Below are positions 23,465 through 50,100 of a stretch of 64,000 nucleotides of DNA, in pieces. This stretch comes from Haematobia irritans. Its lineage: Eukaryota > Arthropoda > Insecta > Diptera > Muscidae. The stretch spans positions 151,031,526 to 151,095,525 of the forward strand of contig NC_134397.1 of the NCBI RefSeq assembly GCF_050003625.1, in the 5' to 3' direction. The notes beneath the pieces are model-generated. The model searched no databases, was not told the DNA's origin, and saw only the letters and a program-made list of their open reading frames with translations. The first letter of the stretch is position 1. Each line of letters opens with the position of its first letter. The translations under genes were made by a program, and so were the position numbers.

Positions 23465-23700
23465 TGTAGAAATAAAATTTTGACAAAATTTTCTATAGAA
23501 ATTTTCTATAGAAATTTTCTATAGAAATAAAATTTTGACAACATTTTCTATATAGAAATAAAATTTTGATAAAATTTTCTATATAGAAGTAAAATTTTGA
23601 CAAAATTTTCTATAGAAGTAAAATTTTGACAAAATTTTCTATAGAAATAAAATGTTGACAAAATTTTCTATAGAAATATAAGTTTGACAAAATATAGAAA
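23465..23700. repeat. 29-bp satellite block
   Basis: Units in the AAATAAAATTTTGAC orientation, several with an extra TA (TCTATATAGAA). Confidence 0.9.
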
Positions 23701-23850
23701 AAAAAAATAATTTTATTAGTTTTCGTTTGATTCGACATTTATCATTTCATTAAAAAAAAATTACAAATTTTCCAAGAGAAACATTTTTTCTATAGAATAA
23801 AATTTTGACAAAACTTTGTGATAAGATTTTGTTAGATAAATGGTATATAA

Positions 23851-24071
23851 TTTTTGTCTCAAGTTCACTGTAATGGTTCGTATTATTTTAGTACACGATC
23901 GATGCCATAGTCAAAAACACGATTTTATTGAAATTCAAGAATGTTTAAGTCGAAAAAAGCATATGTTTCTATATTACGCTTCCACACGAACACTTTCTTG
24001 ATGAGAAGTTATCGATCGCGTACTAAAAAAATGCAAACCATTACAGTCACGGTCGAAACTTGAGACAAAAA
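23851..24071. mobile_element. Foldback MITE, TTTTTGTCTCAAGTT ends
   Basis: The outer 15 bp TTTTTGTCTCAAGTT are inverted at both ends, and CTGTAATGGTT, TTTTAGTAC and CGATCGAT pair further in. It lies between two 29-bp satellite blocks of opposite orientation. Confidence 0.75.
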
Positions 24072-24111
24072 TAAACATTTGAAGAAAATCTTAACAAAAA
24101 AATATTATTTT

Positions 24112-25110
24112 GCAAAAATTTATTTCTTCAGAAAGTTTTGTCAAAATTTTATTTCTTCAGAAAATATTGCCAATATTTTATTTCTATAGAAAATTTTGCC
24201 AAAATTTTATTTCTATAGAAAATGTTGATAGAAAATGTTCTATAGAAAATTTTATCAAAATTTTATTTCTATAGAAAATTTTGTCAAAATTTTTATTTCT
24301 ATAGGAAATGTTGTCAAAATTTTATATCTATATGTTAGAAAATTTTGTCAAAATTTTATTTTGGTAGAAAATTTTGTCAAAATGTATTTCAAAGTTGCCG
24401 AGTCGCGCCGATGAGTTCAGTCGCCGCCGACCATATTTGCCAAATTTTTTTTTTTCTATAGAAAATATTGTCAACATTTTATTTCTATAGAAAATATTGT
24501 CAACATTTTATTTCTATAGAAAATGTTCTATAGCAAATTTTATCAAAATTTTATTTATATAGAAAATTTTGTCAAAATTTTATTTCTGTAGAAAATGTTC
24601 TATAGAAAATTTTATTTCTATAGAAAATGTTCTATAGAAAATTTTATCAAAATTTTATTTCTATAGAAAATTTTGTCAAAATTTTATTTCTATAGGAAAT
24701 GTCAAAATTTTATATCTATAGAAAATTTTGTCAAAATTTTATTTTGGTAGAAAATTTTGTCAAAATTTATTTCAAAGTTGCCGAGTCGCGCCGCTGAGTT
24801 CAGTTGCCGCCGACCATATTTGTCAAAATTTTATTTCTATAGAAAATATTGTCAACATTTTATTTCTATAGAAAATTTTGCCAAAATTGTATTTCTATAA
24901 AAAATGTTCTATAGAAAATTTTATCACAATTTTATTTCTATAGAAAATTTTATTTCTATAGGAAATGTTGTCAAAAGTTTATATCTATAGAAAATCTTGT
25001 CAAAATTTTATTTTGGTAGAAAATTTTGTCAAAATTTATTTCAAAGTTGCCGAGTCACCGCTGAGTTCAGTCGCCGCCGACCATATTTTGCCAGTCGATG
25101 CCGTCACCGA
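24112..25110. repeat. 29-bp satellite with higher-order GC-rich spacer
   Basis: Units are in the TTTATTTCTATAGAAAATTT orientation. A spacer with CAAAGTTGCCGAGTC, GAGTTCAG and CGCCGACCATATTT occurs three times, near 24390, 24772 and 25043, each after the same variant unit TTTTGGTAGAAAATTTTGTC. Confidence 0.85.
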
Positions 25111-26089
25111 ATATGTCAACTCATCTCGACTCAAATTTGGCCGCCAATTAATCAAAAATATCATTTTATGAAGCTCCGTTAGTATTACGCTAGCTAACGA
25201 ACTTTTAAACCGAACTATAGACATATCTGTCATCTTGTCTATATATTCTATATGCCAGTTAGGAGCTTAACTGATGGAAAATTTTCCGTTAAAGTTAGCT
25301 GGATAAAAGATATTTGCAATTTGCAAATGGCCGTAAATTAGAAAAATCTATTAATAATTGTCATAGTTTTTGCCAAAATTTCGAACCTTCCACCCAAAAT
25401 CAATCAATTTCAAGCTTCTATAAAACTTTTGCAAAAATTTAGCTCAGAAAATTTTAACGAAATATAAATTTGATTGTAAGATTGGTTGTACAACTAAAGG
25501 AAAGAAAGAAAAAAAGTCCTGTAATTTTGTTCGCTCTTTCTCAAAGCATAAGGCAGTATCTGCTAAGCCAAATCCTCTTTGATAGAAGACATTCGGGGTT
25601 ACCACATGTTCCTCCAAACTTTTTACTTGATAGAGCCACAACAGTACACGCAATAATTCGACAGCAAATACTGTATAGTAAAAAGTATATAATATCCCAG
25701 CAAAAAATTTGGAAGTTCTTCTAAAGGCACAACTTTAAAAGCACTTCCAAAAATGTCCTCCCAAAGATGTTCTTTATTTTAACTGAACAGGAAGTTCATT
25801 TGAGTCAATTTTTTTATAACTCGCTTTTTTCATAGTTTTAATGGGAAATTTAAAATTTTATTGTTTCAAATAGTTTAAAAACAAATTAAGAATTAATAAA
25901 ACATTGCAAATTATTTAAATTTTGCCGAAAAAAATGCTAAATCCTTTCTAGAAAAGTTGCGATTTTTTGAAAACATTCCAAACAAGCGTTATAATACATT
26001 AAAATCATAAAAAAATAAAAATTATTTATTCGTCAAAATATCAAAAAATTTCTTAATTCACATCCAAAATACTGGATTCGCATCACACC
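25111..26089. other. Intergenic DNA, nothing recognised
   Basis: AT-rich. The overlapping short frames on both strands near 25444-25724 are not supported as genes. Confidence 0.45.
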
Positions 26090-26093
26090 TTAA

Positions 26094-27548
26094 CCCTTTC
26101 GACCCGAAAGTTGCATGTGAACAACTTTTTGTGTGTTTGAGACTCACTGTCAGCGTTGTTTTTGTTCATAAAACTGTAAAAGTATCGAAAGCTACAAGTG
26201 TTTTCTTCAAGTTGAATGAAAAATCAGCTAATTTTTCATTAATACGCACGTGTCTCAAGAAAAAAATATTTGCGAATTTAAAAACAAGTTTTTATACATG
26301 TGACTTTTTTTTAAAAATTACAACTAAAAAGTTGAACGTTTTTATTAAATCTGTTGTTGTATTTGGAAGTAAAATAGATGAGAAATTTTTAAAATTGAAT
26401 AGTTGCCTGTGGGCAACTTTGGGCAATTGTGGTAGTAAAATTACATATTTTTGGACATAAGACCTAGAAAAAGTTTTGAAAAAGAATGATTTTGAAAAAA
26501 TTTTGATCTTCGATTGGGATGTCGATGATGTGGAAAACATATCTGCAGTGCAGGGGGGAATTTGGAAGGAATCGTAAAAAGGGAGGAAGCCATAGATATC
26601 GACCTTCTTGGCAACATACTAGTGGATTAGTACGAATATTGGCGCATTAGTATACTTTGGTTTTTTACACCGCCATGGGGTCAAAACAAAAAAAAAACAT
26701 ATTCGTGAGTCACGCGGGAAACCGTGAATGAAATTTAAACGAAATCTCGTGAATGTGCGTGAACGGGACTAAACAAAAATGTGTGGCGCGTGAGCGTTAG
26801 TACGAATCAAATTGTATTCGTGATTGTGAGTGAGTAAAATTTCTCCGAAATCACGCTCCCTATAAAAATTCACTTTCACGACCCAACTCACGCTCAAGAT
26901 AAAATTCGCGTTCGCGATAAAATTCATGTTCACGATAAAATGCACACTCAAGGTAAAACAGAGACACAAAAATTCACAATCACGAACAAATTCACGTTCT
27001 CGATTAAATTCAAGCTCACCGATTTCAATGACCTTTACTTATTTAATCACGCTAAAGATTTCAATAGCGAGAGTCACGAGAAATTTCGTGAATTACGAGA
27101 ATATTTTCGTTTTCCGAAAATATTCGCGAATCACGAGAATTACGAAAATTGTCGTGAAACGTGCGAAAGCGTCAGGCATAAACGTTGTTCATGTGGGAGC
27201 GTGCGCGTGTATGACTTTTCATTTTGTGAATTGGCGTGGGCGTGAATTCCTACCCACATGGCGTGCGTGAGTACAAATATTTCTTCGTGAATGTGTATAT
27301 ATTTACTGTGAAATAACTAAATATATATTTACTGTAAAATAACAAAAAATCAAAAAAAAAAAACGTAATACGTCTATCATTACAAAACAAACTATTTTGT
27401 AGTCACAATTGCCCAAAGTTGCCCACAGTCAACATTCTCTGCCGCCTTAACGAATGGATGTGGCGTCCCGAAATTTTGGCTAGACGCTTCTTAAATGACT
27501 TCAACAAAAAATTTTAGCGATACCTAAAAAAATTCGGGGTCGAAAGGG
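26094..27548. mobile_element. piggyBac-like TTAA element, 1455 bp
   Basis: TTAA at 26090-26093 and 27549-27552 flanks a 15-bp TIR CCCTTTCGACCCGAA (right end TTCGGGGTCGAAAGGG, one mismatch). A second inverted pair lies inside: GTGGGCAACTTTGGGCAATT at 26410 and its complement at 27408. The centre carries a TTCACG-type minisatellite. No transposase is recognised; the 109-codon frame at 26131 is of unknown meaning. Confidence 0.75.
26700..27290. repeat. TTCACG / CACGAT minisatellite, family D-like, inside the TTAA element
   Basis: Roughly 18-bp units such as TTCACGTTCNCGATAAAA run from about 26860 to 27030, with CGTGA motifs on both sides. They resemble the inner repeats of family D. Confidence 0.6.
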
Positions 27549-27552
27549 TTAA

Positions 27553-28670
27553 GAAGTGATGCAAATTCAGTGCAACGGCTGTTGAAATGGTGGACATCCG
27601 TCCTATGACAAGCCCACGTTAAATTCATCGCTTCTGCGTCAATTTTGCACCACTTCCGGATCCAAAAAGTACATTTTCACAACTTTTTTGGCGACGCTTT
27701 TTGTGCTGGGATACAATTTTGACAATAGTTTTTCAGCGAATAATTTATATTTAGGTGACGTATACGACGATTACAACAGTCACAAACCTAAAAAATTGTC
27801 GCACACATAGTCCTATGTTGAGTCCACCAGCAACGATCGACTTTACATTGTTGCAGAGTTAAACTTAGTTTCCATTTAAATCTTATGCTCTCAAAATCTT
27901 TCATACCATAACATAATCCTATGTTGGTTGATGCCACCAGCACCGATAGTCATTAATCGTTGCCTAAACAAGTCAAGTTCCACATACTTGAGCCATGTTA
28001 TTCATTTACCCTATCCTTTTCACGGAGCTCTACATACTCGTATTGTCTGCAGTTGTTGCTATTCTAAGCATGGTAATGGACTAGCCATGCCAAAGAAGCA
28101 TATGCACTCGTATTAAACTCGTATTAAACTCCATCGAAATGAATTGAATTCTTAGCATTACCTGCTACTAAGCTTAGCCATATTGAACAAGTAAATGAAT
28201 ATCTCTATTCTGCGGATAAAATATTATATAAGTGCACTGATGAATGGCTATAGAAAAAAATCAACATAACATAAACATTCGTAAATGCTGTAATTCCTTT
28301 CATCTTACTTCAGTTGGATTGTAGTGGGAATTATTTGAGTCTATGTTAGTTCCTTATTGAAAAACATGGAAGTGTAAATATTTTATAAGAATGTGGAAAA
28401 AACAAACTAACTCCAACCGAGATGTGGCAAGTGGACAAATGGCACTAGTTAAGCCAGCCATTGGTGACACCTTTCGAATAATTATCCTTAAGCGTATAAT
28501 TAATGATCTTAAACCTAAGGCACACACAGAGAAAAAATATGTTTTGTGCTAAAAATTAGTATGCCTGAAAAATTTTTAAATATCGCATGTCCTATATTAT
28601 TTTTAGACAAAATATGTACAAGAAAAAAATATTTGCATATTGGATCTTGATATAACATACCAGCAAGAAA
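27553..28670. other. Intergenic DNA with one imperfect duplication
   Basis: CCTATGTTGAGTCCACCAGC (27812) and CCTATGTTGGTTGATGCCAC (27920) begin two diverged copies of a segment of about 40 bp. No gene recognised. Confidence 0.45.
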
Positions 28671-28734
28671 ATACACTGAAAAAACTGTGAACCCACCAGG
28701 AAGATGATTTTGGTTAAAATTAAAAAAAAAAAAA

Positions 28735-30526
<1,792 letters not shown>

Positions 30527-30855
30527 TTGATCATATTTAGAAAATTTTAACTAAACAGTATTACAAACACTGACATCAAGCCGATATTACAAAAATAAGT
30601 AAATATTTTTTCAACAAATTCAAGAAATTTTAGTAGACATTATTACTTTTTTTTTCACTTGATAAAGAAAATTTTGTAGCTTGAAAGAAAAAAATGGAGT
30701 TCAAAGTTGCAAGAGTGTTTTTGGTGCCATACGAAATTCAAGATGGGCGTATTTGTAGTAAAATTTATGAATTTAAAGAAATAATGAAAGAAGTAAATTT
30801 AAATGCTTCATTTGTGAATAATTGTTACACATTGTTTAGTGCATTTAAATACACA

Positions 30856-31020
30856 ATGGGTCCGATGTGGCCCATTTCCAATACCATCCGACCTACATCA
30901 ATAACAACTAACATAATTGTGCCAAGTTTTAAGTCGATAGTTTAGTTCGTTCGGAGGTTAGCGTGATTTCCAAAGACGGACGAACGGACATAGCTAGATC
31001 GACTCAGAATTTCACCAGTA
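30856..31020 (+). repeat. Family A fragment just upstream of the peroxidase
   Basis: GGGTCCGATGTGGCCCATTT through AGACGGACGAACGGACAT and ATCGACTCAGAATTTCACC match the family A core. It ends 63 bases before the peroxidase ATG, so the 5' UTR intron or promoter of that gene contains it. Confidence 0.7.
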
Positions 31021-31082
31021 TACGAAACAAATATTTGAAATATCTTCGCATTAACCATTTAATTTTCTTTGTATTTTTTCAG

Positions 31083-43684
<12,602 letters not shown>

Positions 43685-43720
43685 ACGCTAGCCGCTTGCA
43701 CTGAAATTCCATACTATTAA

Positions 43721-43726
43721 AATAAA
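43721..43726 (+). terminator. Proximal poly(A) signal AATAAA of the peroxidase
   Basis: AATAAA lies 37 bases after the peroxidase stop codon, the first of several candidates. Use of this site is inference. Confidence 0.5.
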
Positions 43727-44016
43727 TGGTTACTAAGGGTTATATTATTCTTTTCATCTCTACTACAAATGACATACAAACATAAATATTTTAAGAAATT
43801 TTAATATTTTAGTTCAAAATTATCCCTCTTCCTCTTTTCTATGTATAACCGTATAAAAATTTCATTGAATGTAGAGAAAATTGTAATATTATGTACACAC
43901 TGTATAGTTTCAATTGTAAATATTAATTTATGTATTTAAAAACGACCTATAAAATCTTAATATTAATATATATGTACAATAGCAATGATACTGAGAATAT
44001 TTGCTCTTTTAAATTA

Positions 44017-44022
44017 AATAAA
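44017..44022 (+). terminator. Distal poly(A) signal candidate of the peroxidase
   Basis: A second AATAAA lies about 330 bases past the stop, in AT-rich DNA with a T-run just downstream; another AATAAA follows within 20 bases. It would give a 3' UTR of roughly 350 bases. Confidence 0.4.
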
Positions 44023-44329
44023 CTTTTTTTATACAAAATAAACATTTTTAGTTATTTTTTGGCAATTATACCAATAATGTGATCGAAGTAGGCAAAAGTC
44101 TAACAATGATCTGCATAGATTATACACCCAAACCGGCAAAAAGTAGTAACAACAGCAACGTAGTTGCTTCAGCAGTTTTTGCCTGCCAAAAAGGGAACAT
44201 TTTACGAAGACAGCAAAATTGCTGCTGCTGTTTTGATTACAAAAAATGTTTGCTATTTCAACAATGGCTATAAAGGATGTACCTTGATACGGACCTTAAC
44301 AAAGAATCGGGCTACTCTCATTGATGAGA

Positions 44330-44372
44330 AAGAAGTTCACCACCTGTGGTATCACAATGGACTGAATGGTGG
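44330..44372 (+). repeat. SINE internal fragment
   Basis: GAAGTTCACCACCTGTGGTA followed by TCACAATGGACTGAATGG; only about 45 bp. Confidence 0.55.
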
Positions 44373-44912
44373 ACAATCGTTTTAGTGCTACTTAGCAGAG
44401 TCAATGGTAGCGTTGGAATAAAACCGAACTTTGAAATGCTGGCAGGGCTATCAGCTTCTTCATTCAGTTCTTTTCATTTTCCTCTGGACGAAAGTACCAA
44501 ATGAATTTAAAATTTACAATTCGCTGATCGAAAATGGACTAGTGAACTAACTGACCGAGCTAGTTGAATGATCGGAAAAGATCTAAAGTGAACGATCATT
44601 TCAATGAAAGAAAATACTCAAAACTTTTCAAAAAAAATGGGAAATACATCCTTGAGACAAGGACTTCTACCAAGACAAGAAATGGTCTGTATCAAACTTT
44701 TTAAGGTATGCAACTGTCGTTAAGTTGTAAACGTCGTAATCGTCACATACACGTCGTACATGTAGAAAAAGTAGCAAAAGTCTCAAACTCTTCATCTAGC
44801 CGATTTCGACTAAATTTTGCGTACACTAAAAGAAGAGTTTCCTTTTCTGAAGAACGAAATTGTAGACAAACTTATATTTGACTCTAAAAAATGTTCTATT
44901 GAAGTAAATAAC

Positions 44913-45251
44913 TAGTATATACGGCCGTAAGTTCGGCCAGGCCGAATCTTATGTACCCTCCACCATGGATTGCATAGAAACTTGTAGTAAAGACTGTCAT
45001 CCACAATCGAATTATTTGGGTTGCGGTAACACTTGCCCATGGCAAGGTATCTTAACCCAGATATGCCGACGGGCCGTTATATTCTGTAGCACACCAACAA
45101 GTAGATTAGAAAATGTAAAGCACTGTAAACGCAGAAACCTGAACATAACAGGTGTACTACATATAGTACGGTCGGCATATCTGGGTTAAAACTTCTTAAC
45201 ACCGTCTTTTCTATTGTAAGTTAGCCCATACGGGGTATATATTAAACAAAA
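44913..45251 (+). mobile_element. Family A end fragment, copy 5, carrying a TTAA MITE
   Basis: It starts AGTATATACGGCCGTAAG, then TTCGGCCAGGCCGAA, and stops abruptly at GGGGTATATATTAAAC, where a truncated family B element begins. A 130-bp MITE interrupts it at 45056-45185. Confidence 0.75.
45056..45185. mobile_element. piggyBac-like MITE, 130 bp, TTAA-flanked
   Basis: Perfect 15-bp TIR CCCAGATATGCCGAC at both ends, flanked by TTAA at 45052-45055 and 45186-45189. The uninterrupted site is seen in the related element near 17258 (GTCTTAAAACTTCTTAAC). TTAA duplication with CCC-starting termini is the piggyBac signature; the family assignment is inference. Confidence 0.85.
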
Positions 45252-46827
45252 CACTTTGTAGATCTAAATTTTCGATACCATATCACATCCGTCAAATGTG
45301 TTGGGGGCTATATATAAAGGTTTGTCCCAAATACATACATTTAAATATCACTCGATCTGGACAGAATTTGATAGACTTCTACAAAATCTATAGACTCAAA
45401 ATTTAAGTCGGCTAATGAACTAGGGTGGAACACAATGTTAGTAAAAAAAAATATGGGAAACATTTAAATCTGAAGCAATTTTAAGGACACTTCGCAAAAG
45501 TTTATTTATAATTTATTGCTCGATATATATGTTTTAGAAGTTTAGGAAAATTAGAGTCATTTTTACAACTTTTCGACTACGCAGTGGCGATTTTACATGG
45601 AAAATGTTGGTATTTTGACCATTTTTGTCGAAATCAGAAAAACATATATATGGGAGCTATATCTAAATCTGAACCGATTTCAACCAAATTTGGCACGCAT
45701 AGCAACAATGCTAATTCAACCCCTTGTGCAAAATTTCAACTAAATCGGAGTTAAAAATTGGTCTCTATGGTCATATGAGTGTAAATCGGGCGAAAGCTAT
45801 ATATGGGAGCTATATCTAAATCTGAACCGATTTCAACCAAATTTGGCACGCATAGCTACAATACTAATTCTACTCCCTGTGCAAAATTTCAACTAAATCG
45901 GAGCAAAAAATTGGCCTCTGTGGTCATATGAGTGTAAATCGGACGAAAGCTATATCTAAATCTGAACCGATTACAACCAAATTTGGCACGCATAGCTACG
46001 ATGCTAATTCTACTCCCTGTGCAAAATTTCAACTAAATCAGAGTTAAAAATTGGCCTCTGTGGTCATATGAGTGTAAATCGGGCGAAAGATATATATATG
46101 GGAGATATATCTAAATCTGAACCGATTTTAACCAAATTTGGCACGCATAGCTACAATGCTAATTCTACTCCCTGTGCAAAATTTCAACTAAATCAGAGTT
46201 AAAAATTGGGCGAAAGCTATATATGGGAGCTATATCTAAATCTGAACCGATTACAACCAAATTTGGCACGCATAGCTACAATGCTAATTCTACTCCCTGT
46301 GCAAAATTTCAACTAAATCGGAGTAAAAGATTGGCCACTGTTGTCATATGAGTGTAAATCGGGCGAACGATATATATGGGAACTATATCTAAATCTGAAC
46401 CGATTTCAATAAAATTTGGCACAATTGACTACATTACAAATTGTACTCCTAGTGCAAAATTTCAACCAAATTGGGGTAAAACTCTGGCTTCTGGGGCCAT
46501 ATAAGTCCATATCGGGCGAAATATATATATATATGGGAGCTATATCTAAATCTGAACCGATTTCTTCCAAAATCAATAGGGTTCTATTCTGAGCAAAAAC
46601 ACATACTTGTGCCAAATTTGAAGTCGATTGGACCAAAACTGCGACCTAGACTTTGATTAAAAAAATGTGTTCACGGACAGACGGACATTGCTATATGGAC
46701 TCAGGAGCCCACCCTGAGCATTTTTGCCAAAGACACCCTGTGTCTATCTCGTCTCCTTCTGGGTGTTGCAAACATATGCACTAACTTATACTACCCTGTT
46801 CCACAGTGTGGCGCAGGGTATAAAAAT
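45252..46827 (+). mobile_element. Family B element, copy 4, 5'-truncated
   Basis: It begins at CACTTTGTAGATCTAAATTT, lacking the CAAGTAAGG / CGGGCCAGGCCGAC end, and is joined to a family A fragment. At least five units of GGGAGCTATATCTAAATC are present. It ends GCGCAGGGTATAAAAA and is followed by a SINE. Confidence 0.8.
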
Positions 46828-46835
46828 ATTTGGGA

Positions 46836-47100
46836 GGTTAGGTTACCACATTGGTGAACTTCTCTCTTATCACTGAGTGCTACCCGATTCCATGCTAAGC
46901 TCAATGACAAGGGATCTCCTTTTTGTAGCCGAGTCCGAACGGCGTTCCACATTGCAGTAAACCCACTTAGAGAAGCTTTGAAACTCTCAAAATTTCACCA
47001 GCATTACAGAGGTAGGATAATCCACCGCTGAAAAACTTTTTGGTGTTCAGTCGAAACAGGAATCGAACCCACGACCTTGTGTATGCAAGGCGGGCATGCA
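46836..47100 (-). repeat. SINE, truncated at both ends
   Basis: GGTTAGGTTACC, CACTGAGTGCTACCCGATTC, then GGAATCGAACCCACGACC and CAAGGCGGGCATGC. The A box is incomplete. Confidence 0.8.
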
Positions 47101-47185
47101 GGTTAAATAATATAAATATTTCGCCAATGCTTGCGTTTATTTGGTTGCAATTCCATTTTTCTTCAACAGCGTGTGATTCAAATTC

Positions 47186-50100
47186 CCCAATAAACACAGG
47201 ATGAGCGTTTTTCAAATGCAACACCTCTTCAGTTTGAGGGTAAATATCATTTTCAACATAAATTCAACTTGACTTGAAAAAGCTCATCTTCAATTCATCT
47301 TCAAATTGTTTGCGAATTACAACCAATTTGGCAAAATGTTGACGAAAACTTTGAAAATGTGTTGAAGATAATTGGAGAAAACTTTGACAAAACACTACCC
47401 TGAAATGCAACGAAAAAACCACATGGTTTTCAATACTACTTTGGACAACAAAGTTCGTGGAAGAAATACAAAAATGTGGAAATTTTTTAATAATCAATTG
47501 AAATTGCTTATAATAATTGGTAAGTAAAACTAAAACACGAAATGAAAACTTGAAGGAAGTCACTAAACTCAAATCTCTTTGCAGACAACTAAAATATTTG
47601 GATGCTGATTCTTGGACACATTAAGAGGCTGGCCGATGAAAAATGGTAGTGGCTTATCGAGAAGAGAAAGTTTCCATAAATCAAAGTGCAACCAAAAAAA
47701 CTTGGTATTTATGCTTTTCCATATCAACAACTACTGGATGATCGCATCATCGGTTTAATTTGTTATTTTGTGCATTGAAATTGCTGGAAATTTATTCCAA
47801 TTATCTGGCCATCAAGTTCCTGAAAATTGCCAGTATTTTAATAACAACAATTTTGTAACACCAACGTTCTTGAGGAAATCACGAAGTACGTGGTCAGTTG
47901 GAAGAAATACAAATTGGTAAGTCAAAATAAAAAGTGAAATGAAAATATAATGGAAATCACAAAACTCGATTGTTTTGCAGAAAACTAAAATCATTGAATG
48001 GTATATTCTTGGAAGATGTTGGCCGATGAAAAACCGATGAAGGAAACAACAAAGAAAAGTTTTCAGAAAACTTACAAAGTGCAACCAACTAAAACAAAGT
48101 GCAACAATTCCTATATCAAGGACTTCTGGATGAAAATGTGCATCATCGGTTTAATTTGTTATTTTGTGAATTGAAATTGCTGGAAATTTATTCCAATTAT
48201 CTGGCCATCAAGTTCCTGAAAATTGCCAGTATTTTAATAACAACAATTTTGTAATACCAACGTTCTTGAGGAAATCACGAAGTACCTGGTCAGTTGGAAG
48301 AAATACAAATTGGTAAGTCAAAATAAAAAGTGAAATGAAAACATAATGGAAATCACAAAACTCGATTGTTTTGCAGAAAACTAAAATCATTGAATGGTAT
48401 ATTCTTGGAAGATGTTGGCCGATGAAGGAAACAACAAAGAAAAGTTTTCAGAAAACTTACAAAGTGCAACCAACTAAAACAAAGTGCAACAATTCCTATA
48501 TCAAGAACTTCTGGGTGAAAATGTGCATCATCGGTTTAATTTGTTATTTTGTGAATTGAAATTGCTGGAAATTTATTCCAATTATCTGGTCATCAAGTTC
48601 CTGAAAATTGCCAGTATTTTAATAACAACAATTTTGTAACACCAACATTCTTGAGGAAATCACGAAGTACGTGGTCAGTTGGAAGAAATACAAATTGGTA
48701 AGTCAAAATAAAAAGTGAAATGAAAACATAATGGAAATCACAAAACTCGATTGTTTTGCAGAAAACTAAAATCATTGAATGGTATATTCTTGGAAGATGT
48801 TGGCCGATGAAGGAAACAACAAAGAAAAGTTTTCAGAAAACTTACAAAGTGCAACCAACTAAAACAAAGTGCAACAATTCCTATATCAAGAACTTCTGGG
48901 TGAAAATGTGCATCATCGGTTTAATTTGTTATTTTGTGAATTGAAATTGCTGGAAATTTATTCCAATTATCTGGTCATCAAGTTCCTGAAAATTGCCAGT
49001 ATTTTAATAACAACAATTTTGTAACACCAACATTCTTGAGGAAATCACGAAGTACGTGGTCAGTTGGAAGAAATACAAATTGGTAAGTCAAAATAAAAAG
49101 TGAAATGAAAACATAATGGAAATCACAAAACTCGATTGTTTTGCAGAAAACTAAAATCATTGAATGGTATATTCTTGGAAGATGTTGGCCGATGAAGGAA
49201 ACAACAAAGAAAAGTTTTCAGAAAACTTACAAAGTGCAACCAACTAAAACAAAGTGCAACAATTCCTATATCAAGAACTTCTGGGTGAAAATGTGCATCA
49301 TCGGTTTAATTTGTTATTTTGTGAATTGAAATTGCTGGAAATTTATTCCAATTATCTGGTCATCAAGTTCCTGAAAATTGCCAGTATTTTAATAACAACA
49401 ATTTTGTAACACCAACATTCTTGAGGAAATCACGAAGTACGTGGTCAGTTGGAAGAAATACAAATTGGTAAGTCAAAATAAAAAGTGAAATGAAAACATA
49501 ATGGAAATCACAAAACTCGATTGTTTTGCAGAAAACTAAAATCATTGAATGGTATATTCTTGGAAGATGTTGGCCGATGAAAAACCGATGAAGGAAACAA
49601 CAAAGAAAAGTTTTCAGAAAACTTACAAAGTGCAACCAATTAAAACAAAGTGCAACAATTCCTATATCAAGAACTTCTGGATGAAAATGTGCATTACATC
49701 AATTTACCCGTCATCAGTTTGATATTTTGTGATTTCCTCTTGCTGGAATCTATTCTAACACACAAGCCAGCAAGATCCTCGATAGTAATTATTTCAAATT
49801 GCCAGCATATTAATGACACCAACATTATGGAGGAAATGGAATTATACATGTAAAAATGTTTAAGATATTTAAAGTTGTATTCATAGTTTTATTTATTAAT
49901 ACGTTTAATAAGATAATTACATTTTGATTGGTATAATATTATTATTTTCATATATTATTAATGTTATTTTTAAGATTATTATATTTGTTAACGAAAAAAT
50001 AATAAAATTTACAAAATCCCTAGAAATTTAGTATTGACTTTCAGTTAGAACTAGGATTGACTTTCATACAAATTGTGGTTTGAAAGTATTCGCAACAATG

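Larger units (their letters stand above)
43727..44912. other. Peroxidase 3' flank, no further gene seen
   Basis: It contains the 3' UTR candidates, a CTGCTGCTGTT run near 44220 and a SINE scrap. The 64- and 73-codon frames near 44079-44385 are not supported. Confidence 0.45.

Noticed and set aside
26131..26460. 109-codon frame as a host gene
   Set aside because: It lies inside the TTAA-flanked element, is low in complexity (K, F, S rich) and has no recognisable motif; kept only as an unknown frame of the element.
47812..49635. 60- to 90-codon frames repeated in the 385-bp array
   Set aside because: Different frames are open on both strands of the same unit, and the 11-base insertion changes the frame in some units without other effect. 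A non-coding unit is the simpler reading.
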